This document shows, in pieces, positions 18,654 through 30,072 of a DNA stretch of 64,000 bases. The stretch is from Rhizobium sp. RCAM05350 (GTDB lineage: Bacteria; Pseudomonadota; Alphaproteobacteria; Rhizobiales; Rhizobiaceae). The stretch spans positions 1,798,001 to 1,862,000 of the forward strand of contig CP087974.1 in NCBI GenBank assembly GCA_024426085.1, in the 5' to 3' direction. Numbering within the stretch: the first letter of the stretch is position 1; the number at the start of each line of letters is the position of its first letter. Position numbers and translations under genes: made by a program. Under the pieces are notes generated by a model. That model was not told the origin of the DNA. It saw only the letters and a list, made by a program, of their open reading frames with translations, and did not search any database.

Positions 18654-20321
18654 TTAGTCCATCCGGGCGAAAAAGCCGCTCCAGGCCGGTAGCGTGATAC
18701 TGTCGCTGGTCAATGCCGATCCGAAGCCGTGGCCTTCTGAGCACGTCGAGTTTTTCAACCGGCTGGCTGGTGGTGACGGGCTCGGCGCTCATGTTGAACA
18801 GACACAGGATCGTCTCGTTGCCGAACTTGCGCTCAAACCCGAGCAACGGCGCCGGATAGGCTCGAAACTCGATCTCGCCCTTGGCAAAAGCCGGGTGCTG
18901 CTTGCGGAATGCGAGAAACCGCCGGTAATGGTTGAGCACCGAATTCGGGTCCGCCTGCTGTTCGGAAACGGCGCGGCCGAGATGTTCTTTCGGCACCGGT
19001 AGCCAGGGCTTGCCATCGCCGAAGCCGCCGTTGACGGCGTTCTTGTCCCAGACCATCGGGGTGCGGCACCCGTCGCGGCCCTTGAAATCCGGCCAGAACT
19101 GGATGCCGTAGGGATCCTGCAGATCCCTCGAAGGCGAGATCGGCTTCGGTCAGGCCAAGCTCTTCGCCCTGGTAGATGCAGACGGAGCCGCGCAACGTCA
19201 TCAAAAGGCTCATGAGGAACTTCGCATGCGCCTCGTGATCGGCGATGCCAAGGCCCCAGCGGCTGACATGGCGCACGACGTCATGGTTGGAAAACGCCCA
19301 GCAGGCCCAGCCTTCGGGTGCTGCGCGGGCAAAATCATGCAGCACCTGCGCGACGCCTGCCGGTGTCAAAGGATCGGGTGCCAGGAATTCAAAGGCGTAG
19401 CACATGTGCATCTTGTCATTGCCGGATGTGTACTGCCCGGCGATCTCAAGACCGATCTGGCTGTCGCCAACTTCGCCGACAGCGGCGATTGCCGGGAATT
19501 CGTCCATCACGGCGCGGGAAGCGCTTGAGGAATTCTGAGATTTTCCGGGCGGTTCTTGTCGTAGAGATGTTCCTGATAATTGTACGGGTTGACCTGCAGG
19601 CGCCGTATTGGCATTGCGGCGTTCCGGCGCCAGCGCGGGGTTGTCGCGCAGTTCCAGATCGTGGAAGTAGAAGTTGATCGTATCCAGCCGGAAACCATCG
19701 ACGCCACGTTCCAGCCAGAAGCGTTCGACGGCCAGCAACGCATCCTGGACTTCCAGGTTGTGCAGGTTCAGGTCCGGCTGCGAGGTCAGGAAGTTGTGCA
19801 TGTAATATTGCAGGCGCGTCGGATCCCAGGCCCAGGCCGAGCCGCCGAAGATCGATAGCCAGTTGTTGGGCGGCGTGCCGTCCGGCTTGGAATCGGCCCA
19901 GACGTACCAGTCCGCCTTTGGATTGAAGCGGCTGGAGCGGCTCTCGACGAACCAAGGGTGCTGGTCCGATGTATGCGACAGCACCAGATCGATCATCACG
20001 CGGATGCCGAGGCGGTGGGCCTCGGCGATCAGCGTCGAAATCGGCAAGCAGGCCGAAGATCGGATCGACATCGGTATAGTTCGAGACGTCATAGCCGAAA
20101 TCCTTCATCGGGGAGGTGAAGAACGGCGAGATCCAGATCGCATCGACACCGAGCGAGGCGACATGCGGCAGCCGGGCGGTGATGCCCTTCAGGTCGCCGA
20201 TGCCGTCGCCATTGGAGTCCTGGTAGGAACGCGGATAGATCTGGTAGATCACCGCGCCACGCCACCAGTCCCGATCGGCCTGCAAAATGGAACCACTTGC
20301 CTGGGTCATGCTCATATTCAT
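18654..20321 (-). CDS. aglA: Alpha-glucosidase (GH13), frameshifted
   Basis: Cytosolic glycoside hydrolase family 13 enzyme of about 555 residues that splits imported alpha-glucosides. Seen in order: DWWRGAVIYQIYPRSYQDS at residues 19-37, GVDAIWISPFF, RVMIDLVLSHTSDQHPWF, the nucleophile region GVDGFRLDTINFYFHD, acid/base region AIAAVGEVGDS, and WAFSNHDVVRHVSRWG. Frame breaks occur near 20045, 19536, 19515, 19145 and 18738; two are an extra T in a CG context. With the last corrected, the protein ends GFFARMD and TAA at 18654. It begins inside the agl operon just after aglG, so transport and hydrolysis are co-expressed. Confidence 0.93.
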
Positions 20322-20348
20322 TTCTGTAGAAGTCCCTGTGAAGAAATC

Positions 20349-21496
20349 TCAGCCCCCCTTGACCTGATCCCGCCAGCAGGCCACGCACGAGGTAGCGCTG
20401 CAGGGTGAAGAAGACGATCAGGGGAACGATGATGGTGACGAAGGCCGAAGCCGTCAGAATTTCCCAGTTGCCGCCACGCGACCCGAGCAGATTGACGAGA
20501 CGTCCGGTCAGGACCAACTCGTTGTTGCCGGTTCCAAGGAAGACCATGGCGACCAGGAGGTCGTTCCAGGTCCACAGGAACTGGAAGATCGAGAAGGAGG
20601 CAAGTGCCGGGAAGGATAGCGGCAGGATGATCTTGATGAAGATATCGAAATCGCTGGCACCATCGACGCGTGCCGATTCCATGATTTCGCGCGGCAGACC
20701 GGCCATGTAATTGCGCAGCAAATAGATCGCCAGCGGCAGGCCGAAACCCATATGCGCCAGCCAGATGCCGACATAGGTCTTGGCGGGAACACCGAGAAAG
20801 GCGCCGACGCCGTTATAGAGCTTCAAAAGCGGGATCAGCGACATCTGCAGCGGCACAACGAGCAGGCCGACGACGACCGCGATCAGGATGGCCCGGCCGG
20901 GAAACTTCATCCACGCCAGCGCATAAGCCGCAAAGGCAGCCACGAGGATCGGGATGATCGTTGCCGGGATGGCGACGGTCAACGAGTTGATGAAGGAAGC
21001 ACTGATGCCGGCCGCCCGCATGACTTCGCGGTAATTGTCGAAGGTGAAGCGCGGCGGAATGGCGGCGGTATAGAAGATGCGCTGGCCGCGCGTGCCTTCC
21101 ATGCGGGTCGGCGAGACGATTTCGTAACTGCCGTCGTCCTTGACGGTCAGTGTCTGGCCGTCGCCGATATCGGCGGGCGTGCCGACTGGAAATGCGGTTG
21201 GTTGCAGCGGCCGAAAGCCGAAGGCCGACACCTTTGAATTGCCGCCCTCCAGCAGGTTGCCGGCGATGACGAACTTTCCGTCGCGTTCGACCTGTGTTTC
21301 CGGCAAGGCTGCACGGCCGGTCAGGTTCTGCGACGACGTGGAAAGAGCTGTCCACCAGCCGGACACGGCGAGCTGATCCCTTGTCGCGCAGCGACGAGAT
21401 CAGCAGGCCTGCGGTCGGCAGAGTCCAGAGGACGACAAGCAGAATAACGGAAATGTGGACGGCCCAGACGAGTGGCGAGCGGGAAGAAGCAATCAT
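20349..21496 (-). CDS. aglG: Alpha-glucoside ABC transporter permease, frameshifted
   Basis: Inner-membrane permease of about 382 residues, MalG-like. Membrane helices include HISVILLVVLWTLPTAGLLI (residues 15-34), IPILVAAFAAYALAWM and AILIAVVVGLLVVPLQMSLI. The EAA loop that contacts the ATPase is ESARVDGASDFDIFIKIILP. It has the large periplasmic insert after helix 1 typical of AglG (about 100 residues; FVIAGNLLEGGNSKV). One frame break is near 21360, and an extra G near the end hides the natural stop, TGA at 20349, so the raw frame runs into aglA. The start ATG lies next to the aglF stop (tightly coupled). Confidence 0.92.
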
Positions 21497-21497
21497 C

Positions 21498-22507
21498 TCA
21501 GTGGCCCTCCATTTCCTTGGCAGCGTTGCGGATGTTCCAGACCATGATCGGGATCACCAGCACCATGATGATGACGGCAATCGCCGCGCCACGCCCAAAG
21601 TCACCGCCACCGCGGAACATCCAGTCGAACATCAGATTGGCAAGGACCTGGCTTTGCCACTGACCGTTGGTCATGGCGAGCACGATGTCGAAGACCTTGA
21701 GCACCAGGATTGTGATGGTAGTCCAGACGACGGCGATCGTGCCCCACATCTGCGGGATCATGATCTTGAAGAAGATCTGGAAACCGTTGGCGCCGTCGAT
21801 GACCGCGGCCTCGATCGTTTCTTCCGGAATGCCGCGCAGGGCGGCTGACAGGATGACCATGGCAAAGCCGGTCTGGATCCAGATCAGGATGACCATCAGG
21901 AAGAAATTGTTCCAGAACGGCAACGTCACCCAGGCTTCCGGCGAGCCGCCGAAATAGACGACGATGGCGTTCAACAGGCCGATCTGCTCGGTGCCTTCGG
22001 CGCGGTAGTCGTAGATGAACTTCCAGATGACCGAGGCGCCGACGAACGAGATCGCCATCGGCATGAAGATCAGCGTCTTGGCGATATTGCCCCACCAGAT
22101 GCGATCGGTCAGCGCTGCGATGATGAGACCGAAAACGTGGCGGCGGCGGGAACGACCAGCAGCCAGAGGAAGTTATTGTAGATCGACTGGCGGAATTCGC
22201 CGTCGTTGAACATCCAGATGAAATTGTTCAAGCCGACAAAATTCTCGCCGGCCCTGTCATGCAGGCTGAGCCAGACGGAAGCGATGACGGGATAAATCAG
22301 ATAGATGGTCAGCGAGAAGAGCGCGGGACCGAGGAAGAGCCAGGGTCTAATGGCATTGGTGATGCGCAGGTTGCGTGAGGCAAGCGGACCGGTGAGGCCC
22401 TTCGACGGAAAGAGCTTGTCGAGAATCCAGTTGGTACCGAAGAAGTAGGCCGCGCAGGCAAGAACCCCGGCGGCCATCGTGGCGATGGCGAATAACAATT
22501 GCTGCAT
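21498..22507 (-). CDS. aglF: Alpha-glucoside ABC transporter permease, frameshifted
   Basis: MalF-like permease of about 336 residues. Membrane segments: AIATMAAGVLACAAYFFG (residues 6-23), ALFSLTIYLIYPVIASVWL, NNFFLMVILIWIQTGFAMVI and AIAVIIMVLVIPIMVW. The EAA loop is EAAVIDGANGFQIFFKIMIP. A lost G near 22125 breaks the frame inside VVPAAATVFGLIIAAL. The stop abuts the aglG start. It is separated from aglE upstream by a palindrome-rich spacer of nearly 200 bases, unlike the tight junctions further along the operon. Confidence 0.92.
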
Positions 22508-22527
22508 GGCAACTTCCTCCCCAGGAA

Positions 22528-22690
22528 AATTGGTTGGGGAGAGTTCGCCCCCCTGTCACTTCGTGACATTTCCCCTCAAGGGGAAATCGTTCTTTGCACT
22601 TCGAAGCCTTGGTCAAACACCAATTGGGCTTTAGAGCACCTCCCCTTGAGAGGGAGGTGCCAAGCATCACCGAAGGGGTAATCGTCTCCC
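22528..22690. repeat. Palindrome-rich spacer between aglE and aglF
   Basis: Three clear stem-loops: GTCAC/GTGAC at 22555-22567, TTTCCCC/GGGGAAA at 22569-22586, and GCACCTCCC/GGGAGGTGC at 22636-22660. AATTGGT (about 22528) and ACCAATT (about 22618) could pair around the first two. None is followed by a T-run, so this is a processing or stabilising element rather than a terminator. It looks like a rhizobial intergenic repeat. Stem-loops at this place, after a binding-protein gene, commonly raise its mRNA level above the permeases. Confidence 0.7.
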
Positions 22691-22700
22691 CTTATCGTTC

Positions 22701-24060
22701 TTACTTGATCGAGTCCCAAGCCTTCTGGATGCCGTCAGCAACATCCTGCGCCGACTTGCCGCCGACATAATCGACCATGCCCGTCCAGAACGCACCCGCA
22801 CCGATCTTGCCCGGCATCAGGTCGGAACCGTCGAAGCGGAAGGTCGTTGCGTTGAGCAGGATTTCGCCCTGCTTCTTCATCGGGCCGTTGGCATAGACAT
22901 CCTTGTTGGCGCTCTTCAGCGGCGTCAGGAAGCTTGTCTGCGCCATCCAGACTTCGTGTGCGATCGGGGGTTTCCAGGAACTCGATGAAGGCGCGAGCCG
23001 CCGGTGTGTCCTTGGTGATCATGGCAAGGGTGCCGGCACCGAGAACAGGATTGCCGAGGTCGGGCTTGCTGGCATAAGGCGGCATGTAGAAGAAGTCCGC
23101 GTCTTCGCCGACCTTTGTGCCTTCCGGGAAGAAGGACGGGATGAACGACGCCTGATGGTGCAGGTAGCACTTCGGCGGCGAGGCGAACAGGCCCTTCGGG
23201 CTATCGCGGAAGTCGGCGGATGCAACGGCTGCGGCACCGCCATCGACGTTCTTGTCGTTCTTGGCGAACCAGCCGAATTCATCGACAGCGCCAACGACAG
23301 CCGGATCGTTGAACGGGATCGCGTTGGTGACCCATTTATCGTAGGTATCGGCCGGCTGCGTGCGCAGCATCATGTCTTCGACCCAGTCGGTTGCCGGCCA
23401 GCCGGTCGCACCACCGGAGCCGAGACCGATGCACCACGGCGTACCGCCATCGGCAACGATCTTCTCGGTCAGCGCCTTCAGTTCTTCCATGGTCTTCGGA
23501 ACCTCATAGCCCGAATCCTCGAAATTTTCCGGCACGTACCAGACCAGCGACTTCACGTCGATCTTGTAGGGGAATGCGTAAAGGGCCTTGGTGCCATCCT
23601 TGCCGGCATAGGTCGAGAGATCGACCCAGGATTGGCCAGCGGCATAGTTTTCGAGAAGCCATTTCTGGGTTTCTTCGCCGAGCGGCGTGAGATAGCCCTT
23701 CGACGCCAGGTCGGCGATCAGGCCCGGCTGCGGCAGGATGGCAACGTCCGGAGGACTGCCGGCCTGGGTGTCGATGACGATCTGCTGTTCGTAATTTTCG
23801 GACGAGGAATATTTCACGTCGACGCCGGTCGCATCGTGGAAATAGTCGAGCATGGACTGCGCCAGGGCTTCGTCTTCGCCGCGCCAGGGTCCGAAGATGG
23901 TCAGCGTCTGACCCTTGAGGTCATGCCCCTTCTTGAACTCTTCGAAGCTCGCCCAGTTGAATTTGGAATCTTCGCCCGGCTTGAATTTCAGCTCGGCTGC
24001 ATGCGTGGCGCTGGCCACAAGCGCAAGCGCCGCCACTCCCATCAAGAATGTTCTCTTCAC
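22701..24060 (-). CDS. aglE: Alpha-glucoside-binding periplasmic protein, frameshifted
   Basis: Extracellular solute-binding protein family 1, about 453 residues, the periplasmic receptor of the AglEFGK importer. The signal peptide is residues 1-24 (KRTFLMGVAALALVASATHA, cleavage after HAA). Mature features: GQTLTIFGPWRGEDEALAQ, LYAFPYKIDVKSLVWYVPENF, and a C-terminal KSAQDVADGIQKAWDSIK. The start is GTG at 24060, preceded by a strong GGGAGGAAATGAC ribosome site; the ATG at 24129 would add a non-signal extension. An extra C near 22968 breaks the frame around EFLETPIAHEVWMAQ. The gene begins 66 bases after a LacI-type operator and is the first of the operon. Confidence 0.93.
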
Positions 24061-24125
24061 GTCATTTCCTCCCAAGAAAGACCCGACCCATTGATGCCGG
24101 GCGAACACCGCAGCGCCGCCAAAAT

Positions 24126-24139
24126 TCAAAGCGCTTTGA
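24126..24139. promoter_or_regulatory. LacI-family operator upstream of aglE
   Basis: A perfect 14-base palindrome TCAAAGCGCTTTGA, with the central CG of LacI/GalR operators, 66 bases upstream of the aglE start. It is the probable AglR binding site repressing aglEFGAK. Confidence 0.85.
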
Positions 24140-24328
24140 GTTTGCTAACAAATCATTTCGACAGGTAGGAAGTCAAGAGTTTTCCCGTAAACGGCGAAGA
24201 AAGCTCTAAATCATGCACCGCAGCGAATGTTTGCAGCGCAATGAAGTGAATTTTTCTGGTTGCTGATCGACACCGGTGCTACAAAATCCGTCGCGCTGAG
24301 GATGAAAAGCAAATATCGAATAAAAATA

Positions 24329-24338
24329 AAAGCGCTTT
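24329..24338. promoter_or_regulatory. Second LacI-family operator, in the aglR leader
   Basis: AAAGCGCTTT, the same core as the aglE operator, 17 bases before the aglR start and touching its GGGAGG ribosome site. It suggests autoregulation. The centres of the two sites are about 201 bases apart, a spacing that allows a repression loop. Confidence 0.8.
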
Positions 24339-24355
24339 GGGAGGGCGCGCTCGTC

Positions 24356-25385
24356 ATGAACGTGAATTTGAAGCAGTTGGCAGAGATGCTGGGCCTGTCG
24401 CAAACGACGGTCAGCCGGGCGCTCAACGGCTATCCGGAAGTCAACGCCGAAACACGCCAACGGGTCTTGAGCGCAGTACGCAGAGACCGGTTACCGGCCA
24501 AACCGTGCGGCCCAAAGGCTGGCAACCGGCCGGGCCGGATCGATCGGGCTTGTCATGCCGATCGCTCAGGGGATCGATTCCGACGTGCATTTCGGCGAAT
24601 TCCTGGCGGGGCTTGGCGAAGAATCCGTCCGGCATGATTTTCATTTCGTCATCAATCCGAGCGCACCCGACGACGAGGAAACAACCTTCAAGCGGCTGGC
24701 AGCCAGCGGCAATGTCGATGCACTGTTCCTTGCCTATGTGCGCGCCAACGATCCGCGCATCTCCATGCTGAAATCGCTGTCGATCCCGTTCGTCGTGCAC
24801 GGCCGGGCCATCGGCCAACCGGCCGACTATCCGTTTCTGGATATCGACAACACCGGCGCCTTTTATGATGCAACGCGCCTGCTCATCCAGTTGGGGCACA
24901 AGCGGATCGCGCTGATCAACGGGCCGGGAAACCTCACCTTTTCCATACGCCGCATGAAGGGAATGCGGGCGCTTGAAGAGAACGGCCTGCGCCTTGATGA
25001 AGGTCTGGTTCAAAACTCGGTGATGACCGATGAATACGGCCACCGCGCCATGCAGCATTTTCTGGAACAGGAGGAGCCCCCGACCGCAGTCCTTTGTTCC
25101 AGTACCGTGATCGCCCTTGGCGCGGTCAGAGCCATCAACAGGGCAGGATTGCAGATCGGCAGCGATATTTCAGTGATTGCCCATGACGACGTTCTACCGA
25201 TGCTGAAGCCTGAAAACTTCAGTGTTCCCCTGACAACAACGCGCTCTTCCCTGCGCGCCGCCGGTGCGCGGATCGCCACCCGGCTGATTTCGCGCATCCT
25301 CAAGACCGGCGAATACCCGGAACAGGAACTGTGGAGAACGGAACTGATCGTCAGGGCCTCCACAGGCCCTGCTCCGAAATCTTGA
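24356..25385 (+). CDS. aglR: LacI-family transcriptional regulator, frameshifted
   Basis: Repressor of about 343 residues, divergent from the agl operon. Helix-turn-helix and hinge at residues 1-55 (LKQLAEMLGLSQTTVSRALN, then NAETRQRVLSAV), then a periplasmic-binding-protein-like sugar domain (GSIGLVMPIAQGIDSDVHFG, RIALINGPGNLTFSIRRMKG, DISVIAHDDVLPML). ATG 24356 is chosen because it starts the HTH directly and follows GGGAGG; the frame from 24260 would cross the operator. An extra A at 24482 breaks the frame after VLSAVR. The ligand is presumably an alpha-glucoside, by context. It is convergent with folD, 25 bases apart with no terminator visible. Confidence 0.92.
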
Positions 25386-25410
25386 GGCCGCGGCCCCCAA
25401 CGCGCCTCGA

Positions 25411-26310
25411 TCAGAACTTCGGCGCGGTCTTGCCGGCCCTGCGATAGGCGGCGATGACCGTGTTGGCCATCAGCATGGCGATGGTCATCGGGCCGACACC
25501 GCCGGGCACCGGCGTGATCACGGCGGCCACCTCGGCGCATTCATTAAAGGCGACATCGCCGACCAGGCGGGACTTGCCCTCGCCCTTTTCAGGCGCGGCA
25601 ATGCGGTTGATGCCGACATCGATCACGGTCGCACCGGGCTTGACCCAATCAGCTTTGACCATTTCCGGGCGGCCGACGGCGGCAACCAGAATATCGGCGT
25701 TGCGGCAAACGGCGGCCAAGTCCTTGGTGCGCGAATGGGCGATGGTCACCGTCGCATTGGCTGCCAGCAGCAGCTGCGCCATCGGCTTGCCGAACAGGTT
25801 GGAGCGGCCGATGACGACGGCATTCAGACCGGAAAGGTCTTCGCCGTGGGTACGCTTGACGAAGACCATGGCGCCGGCCGGCGTGCAGGAAACCAGGCCA
25901 CCATCAAGATCGCCGGTTGCCAGCTTGCCGGCATTGACGACATGCAGGCCATCGACGTCCTTTTCCGGCAGGATCGACTGGATGATCGCCTCCGAATTGA
26001 AATGCTTCGGCAGCGGCAGCTGCACGAGAATGCCGTGCAGACTTTCATCCTTGTTGAGGCTCTGCACCAGGGCCGCCAGCTCCTCCTGCGTCGTTTCCTC
26101 CGGCAGCGTGTGCTGAACAGAAGTGAAGCCGCATTCCTTGGCCATCTTGCTCTTGGACGATACATAGGCGTGGCTCGCCGGGTCGTTTCCGACGATGACG
26201 ACGGCGAGACCGGTCTTGACACCGGCCTGATCCTTCAGCGCCTGCGACGCGGTTTTCACTGCATCGATCACCGACGCTGCAACTTGCTTGCCATCAATCA
26301 CGGTCGTCAC
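25411..26310 (-). CDS. folD: Methylenetetrahydrofolate dehydrogenase/cyclohydrolase
   Basis: Bifunctional cytosolic enzyme interconverting 5,10-methylene-, methenyl- and 10-formyl-tetrahydrofolate with NADP; supplies one-carbon units for purines and formyl-methionine. 299 residues, intact. Family motifs: [18 protein letters not shown] with the catalytic YxxxK at about residues 52-56, [33 protein letters not shown], the NADP site [17 protein letters not shown] and C-terminal [22 protein letters not shown] at 26310 gives the standard [16 protein letters not shown] start. Monocistronic. Confidence 0.97.
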   Translation of the reverse strand: MTTVIDGKQVAASVIDAVKTASQALKDQAGVKTGLAVVIVGNDPASHAYVSSKSKMAKECGFTSVQHTLPEETTQEELAALVQSLNKDESLHGILVQLPLPKHFNSEAIIQSILPEKDVDGLHVVNAGKLATGDLDGGLVSCTPAGAMVFVKRTHGEDLSGLNAVVIGRSNLFGKPMAQLLLAANATVTIAHSRTKDLAAVCRNADILVAAVGRPEMVKADWVKPGATVIDVGINRIAAPEKGEGKSRLVGDVAFNECAEVAAVITPVPGGVGPMTIAMLMANTVIAAYRRAGKTAPKF

Positions 26311-26533
26311 GGTGTTCTCCCAGATTATCGTTTGTTCTGTTTCACTCTAGTTTCAGCAAAAAATATCGGTGGCCTCAATGCGTCCTATGCTGTCCAGATC
26401 GAATAAATTCAAGGCCGATCCGGCAGCACCGGCACACGAACGCCGCGGTTGTCTCATTTTCTATCATTGTTGAGGAAACGACCGGGCGGGTTTGCTCGGC
26501 AAGAGCAATTCGGGGCCGATGGAGGGAATGCCC

Positions 26534-28616
26534 TCAACGCCGACCGCCGGCCCGCAGTTTCGCATAGTGTTCGACACGCGAGCGCAGGGCACGAAGATTT
26601 TCCTGCACCTCAACGATATCACCGTTGTCATCATCATTGTCCCGCATCTCGCGAAGATAGTCTCGCAGGCTTGCCGGTGCAGCATCGCCGCGCTGGGGAA
26701 AGGCAGAGAGCGCTGCGGCGGATGCCGCGGCGTGATGCGCCGATGGCATCCGCGTCCTATACTCCACAGGTGCAGGCAATGGATCGTCGATATGCCGTGG
26801 CGTTCCCGGGCCATCGGGATGGTGATCGTCCTCTTCGGTTGGATCACGCTGTGGAACCACGGCAACCGGCCGGCTCGACCGCTGCAGCAAGTCCCTCATG
26901 CTTCGGTAAACGCCGAACGCAATGCCCAATCCGACCCCGGCCATGAAGCCTGCAATCAAGCCACCGATTGCAATCAGCTTACGCGACGGCCCGGTGGGCT
27001 GAAGCGGCGGTTGCGCCGAGGCGATCACCCGGATGTTCTTCGAGGTCAGCTTCTCCTCCTGGCCGGTTTCGCTCGCCCGCTTTAGGAAGGATTCATAGAT
27101 CATCCGCGTCGCATTGGCCTTGCGCTCCAGTTCTCGCAACTCGATGAAGCCGGTGGATGAATTCATCTGCTGCGCCTTTTGGACCGCCAGTTGCTGGACA
27201 AGATCTTTTCCGTCCGGATGGCCCGGTCCAGTTCAGTCTGCGCCGTCGCCTCGATGCGCCGAAGCTCATTGCCGATCTCCGAGCGCGCAACCTCAAGCGA
27301 TTGGACGGCGGCCAGCCGTTGTGGGTGACGCGGGCCGAGGCTCGCATCCAGCGCGCCAACAACTGCGCCTCGGAATACTGCTTGCGCAGTTCCTGAAGCG
27401 TCACCGAACTGACCTCTTCGGGAAATGCGCCGCTGAGGACGTCGTTCAATCGGATCTTTGTGGCAAGATCGGCTTTCGCCCTTGCATCGGCGATGCGATT
27501 GCGCACGGCGCCAACCTGATCGTTGAGGGCCAGCAATTGCTTGTCGAAGATCAGCTCGCCGGCAGCGCCGACAATGTCGTGGTCGGCCTTGAATTTTTCA
27601 ACCGCGTTTTCAGCCGTATCCAACTCCTTGCGCAGGTCGGTCAGCCGGCTATCGAGTGCCTTGGTCGTCCGCTGGAAGAAGCCGGATTGGGCGGCTTGTT
27701 CCTCGTTGAGAAATGTCGCGACGAGGCGATTGGTAATCAGTGCCGATTTGGCCGGGTCGCGGCTCTTGACCTCGATGGTTACGATGAAGGTTTTCGGATC
27801 AGCTGACACGGTGACTGCATCGCTCAATTTTTCCAACGTACGCGGATTGACCCCGGATGCCGGTGCCGGCTGCGCCTTGCCGGGGGCAACGATATCGTGG
27901 ATGACATCGATGCCATCGGCAATTCCGCCTTTGCCGCTGGAGACACCACCGAATTCGGGATCGTGGTCGAGCCCCAGATCGATGGCGACCTTTTCCAGAA
28001 CGGTCCGCGAGCGCAGCACTTCGAGCTGGCTATCGACCAGCGCCAGGATCGCTTCGGTTGCCAGGCTTTCCTTGGAAAGATCGGAATCCGTCAATCGGAC
28101 TTCGCGCGGATCGACATAGAGCTTGCTTTGGGAAACGTAGACGCTGGGGGTCGATATGGCGAGCAACACGCCACCGATGGCACCGGCGACCGTCAGCACC
28201 ACGATCGTTTTTCGAAGCTGCCAGACGGACGTCATAATCGTGGTTATGTCGATCAGCGGCCGATCCTGCTGTTCTCCATAAAAGGCTTCCGGATTGACGA
28301 CAGGCGAAGCGATGGCAGCCTTGGCTTGAGGTGGGCTGCCCCCTATCGACGTTGTTTTTTCACTCTTGAACCAGCCGGAAAAGCGCCCGGCGGCCTTTTC
28401 GCCGCCGCTTTGGCGGGCTGCTGTTCATTGCCAGATATTTTCGGCTTGATGGCGGGACTGCCCAGACGATCCAGCAACTCGCTGGCGGTGCGCGCAACCG
28501 GCGCTCCTGCACGCGTCGTCGCGCGGGGAACGCGGCGATGCGCCACCCTCCTTCGACCCAAGGCCGACCGGGGAGCGACGCACCACAGTCCTTTTGTTGT
28601 CTTCCGGATCGAACAT
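26534..28616 (-). CDS. Wzz/ExoP-like polysaccharide chain-length protein without kinase, frameshifted
   Basis: Inner-membrane polysaccharide co-polymerase of about 690 residues. After a cytoplasmic N-terminus (MFDPEDNKRTVV, later DRPLIDITTIMTSVWQLRK) comes membrane helix 1 (TIVVLTVAGAIGGVLLAI), a Wzz periplasmic domain (TPSVYVSQSKLYVDPREVRL), a coiled coil (RLTDLRKELDTAENAVEKF) and membrane helix 2 (LIAIGGLIAGFMAGVGLGIAF). The last roughly 150 residues are charged and lack the Walker motifs of the tyrosine kinase domain found in full ExoP. Frame breaks near 28550, 28395, 27300 and 27190. The start is set at ATG 28616 from the reconstructed N-terminus; 28646 is possible. Divergent from the flippase gene; it should set chain length of the product of this island. 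Confidence 0.83.
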
Positions 28617-28800
28617 CGATGCCTGCAAACGCCCGCGACTGGGCAAAGTGACGAATTGTGAACGAAGCTTAAGTTTTTGTGGAAAACAAACCGTTAACAG
28701 GCGGCGATTTACGAGCCCGAAATGCCCTGAATCGGCGATATCAAACCGCTCATTAAGCTTTACCGGCTAGAAACGGGACAGCACATCCGGACCCCTGCTC

Positions 28801-30067
28801 GTGATCGATTTCGCCAAGACCCTCTACACACGCCACAGCAGCGTCATTCACGCCTATATCTCGATGACGAGCGGGTCTGCGGGTAGGCTTGTGCTGTCGC
28901 TGGTCTATTTCATCTGTATAGCCAACGGGCTCTCGATTGCCGAGTTCGGCCTGTTTGCCACGGCATCGGCCGCCGGCATCATGATCTCACGTGTGCTTGC
29001 CTTCGGCTTCATGTCGCCGCTCTACCGGGTGGCAACCGTCAAACCATTGCTGGTGGGCACCTATAGTGCAGGTTTCGCTGTTGGCGCGCTGTTGTCATTG
29101 CCCTTGATCGCGATCCTTTGCCTTGCCGCTTACTACGCCGTTTTCGCACGCGATATCGCTCTCCTGGTTTTCCTAGCCTTGATGGCTGCGGAAATCCTGT
29201 GCTGGCGTGGACTTGAGGTCGTCGTCATCGTTCTCAACGGCCTGGGTCGATTTGGCCGCGCTGCCCTTCTGGTGGTGATCGGCACGGGCATCCGCACCGC
29301 CGCCGCACTGGTCTTTTCACTGTCACAGTCGGCCTCGCTGGGGACATGGTCGCTATTTTATCTGGGTGCCAACCTGCTCGCTCTCGTGATCGCGATCGTT
29401 TGGTTCTTTCCGAAAGTACGGTTTCGTTGGCGCCCCTGCGCTGTACATTCTGCCGCTGGGCGGATTCGGTTTCGGTCGTGGGTGCCGAGGTGCTGTTCTA
29501 CATCCAGTCTGAATTGACAAGATCGCTGTTCTGGCGATCGGTGGACCGGAGGTTTCGGGCATCTATGCGATCATCATGCGGCTTGCCGATCTGACGGCGC
29601 TGCCGGTGCGTTCGTTCAACACGCTGCTGGTACAGAAGATCATGCGTACGCCCGGAACGATCTCGTCCTGGCGCACCCGGCTGACGATCGAGACATTGGT
29701 GGCAGCCATATCCTTCCTGGCAATCGCCGCCATGGCGGTCTATCTGTGGATTTTCCCACGCGGACTGGGAAACAACGTCGCGCAGGCCGCGCCCTACCTC
29801 ATGGCGGTCCTGCTGGTGCCGTCCTTCCGCAACCTTGTCGAATATCACTCCGAATTGCTCTATGCGACCGGCCGCACGGTGCGGCGGATGGTCAATCTGG
29901 TGATTGCCGGGGTCATCAAGGTCGCCTTGCTTGCCGTGGTCTTCATAACCAGCACCGATGTCGCCTATTGGGCGCCGCTGCTCAATGGTGTCTATCTGGC
30001 ACTCTATGCCGCATCGTTTACCCTCACCTATTCAGCCTTGCGCCACGAAACCGGCCGGGTCATCTGA
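28801..30067 (+). CDS. Polysaccharide flippase (Wzx-like), frameshifted
   Basis: Multi-pass membrane protein of about 422 residues with many hydrophobic helices (VLSLVYFICIANGLSIAEFG, LPLIAILCLAAYYAVF, AAISFLAIAAMAVYLWIF, VIKVALLAVVFITSTDVA). This matches the MATE/MOP superfamily of lipid-linked oligosaccharide flippases. The start is GTG at 28801 (IDFAKTLYTRHSS follows). The frame breaks near 29430 and again before about 29560, where the protein continues as SGIYAIIMRLADLTALPVRS. It shares a 185-base divergent promoter region with the Wzz-like gene and ends six bases from the convergent DUF6492-like gene. The substrate is unknown. Confidence 0.8.
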
Positions 30068-30072
30068 CAGGA

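Noticed and set aside
22510..22690. CRISPR-like or transposon ends in the aglE-aglF spacer
   Set aside because: The palindromes are different from each other, not evenly spaced, and no spacer-repeat pattern or target duplication is visible.
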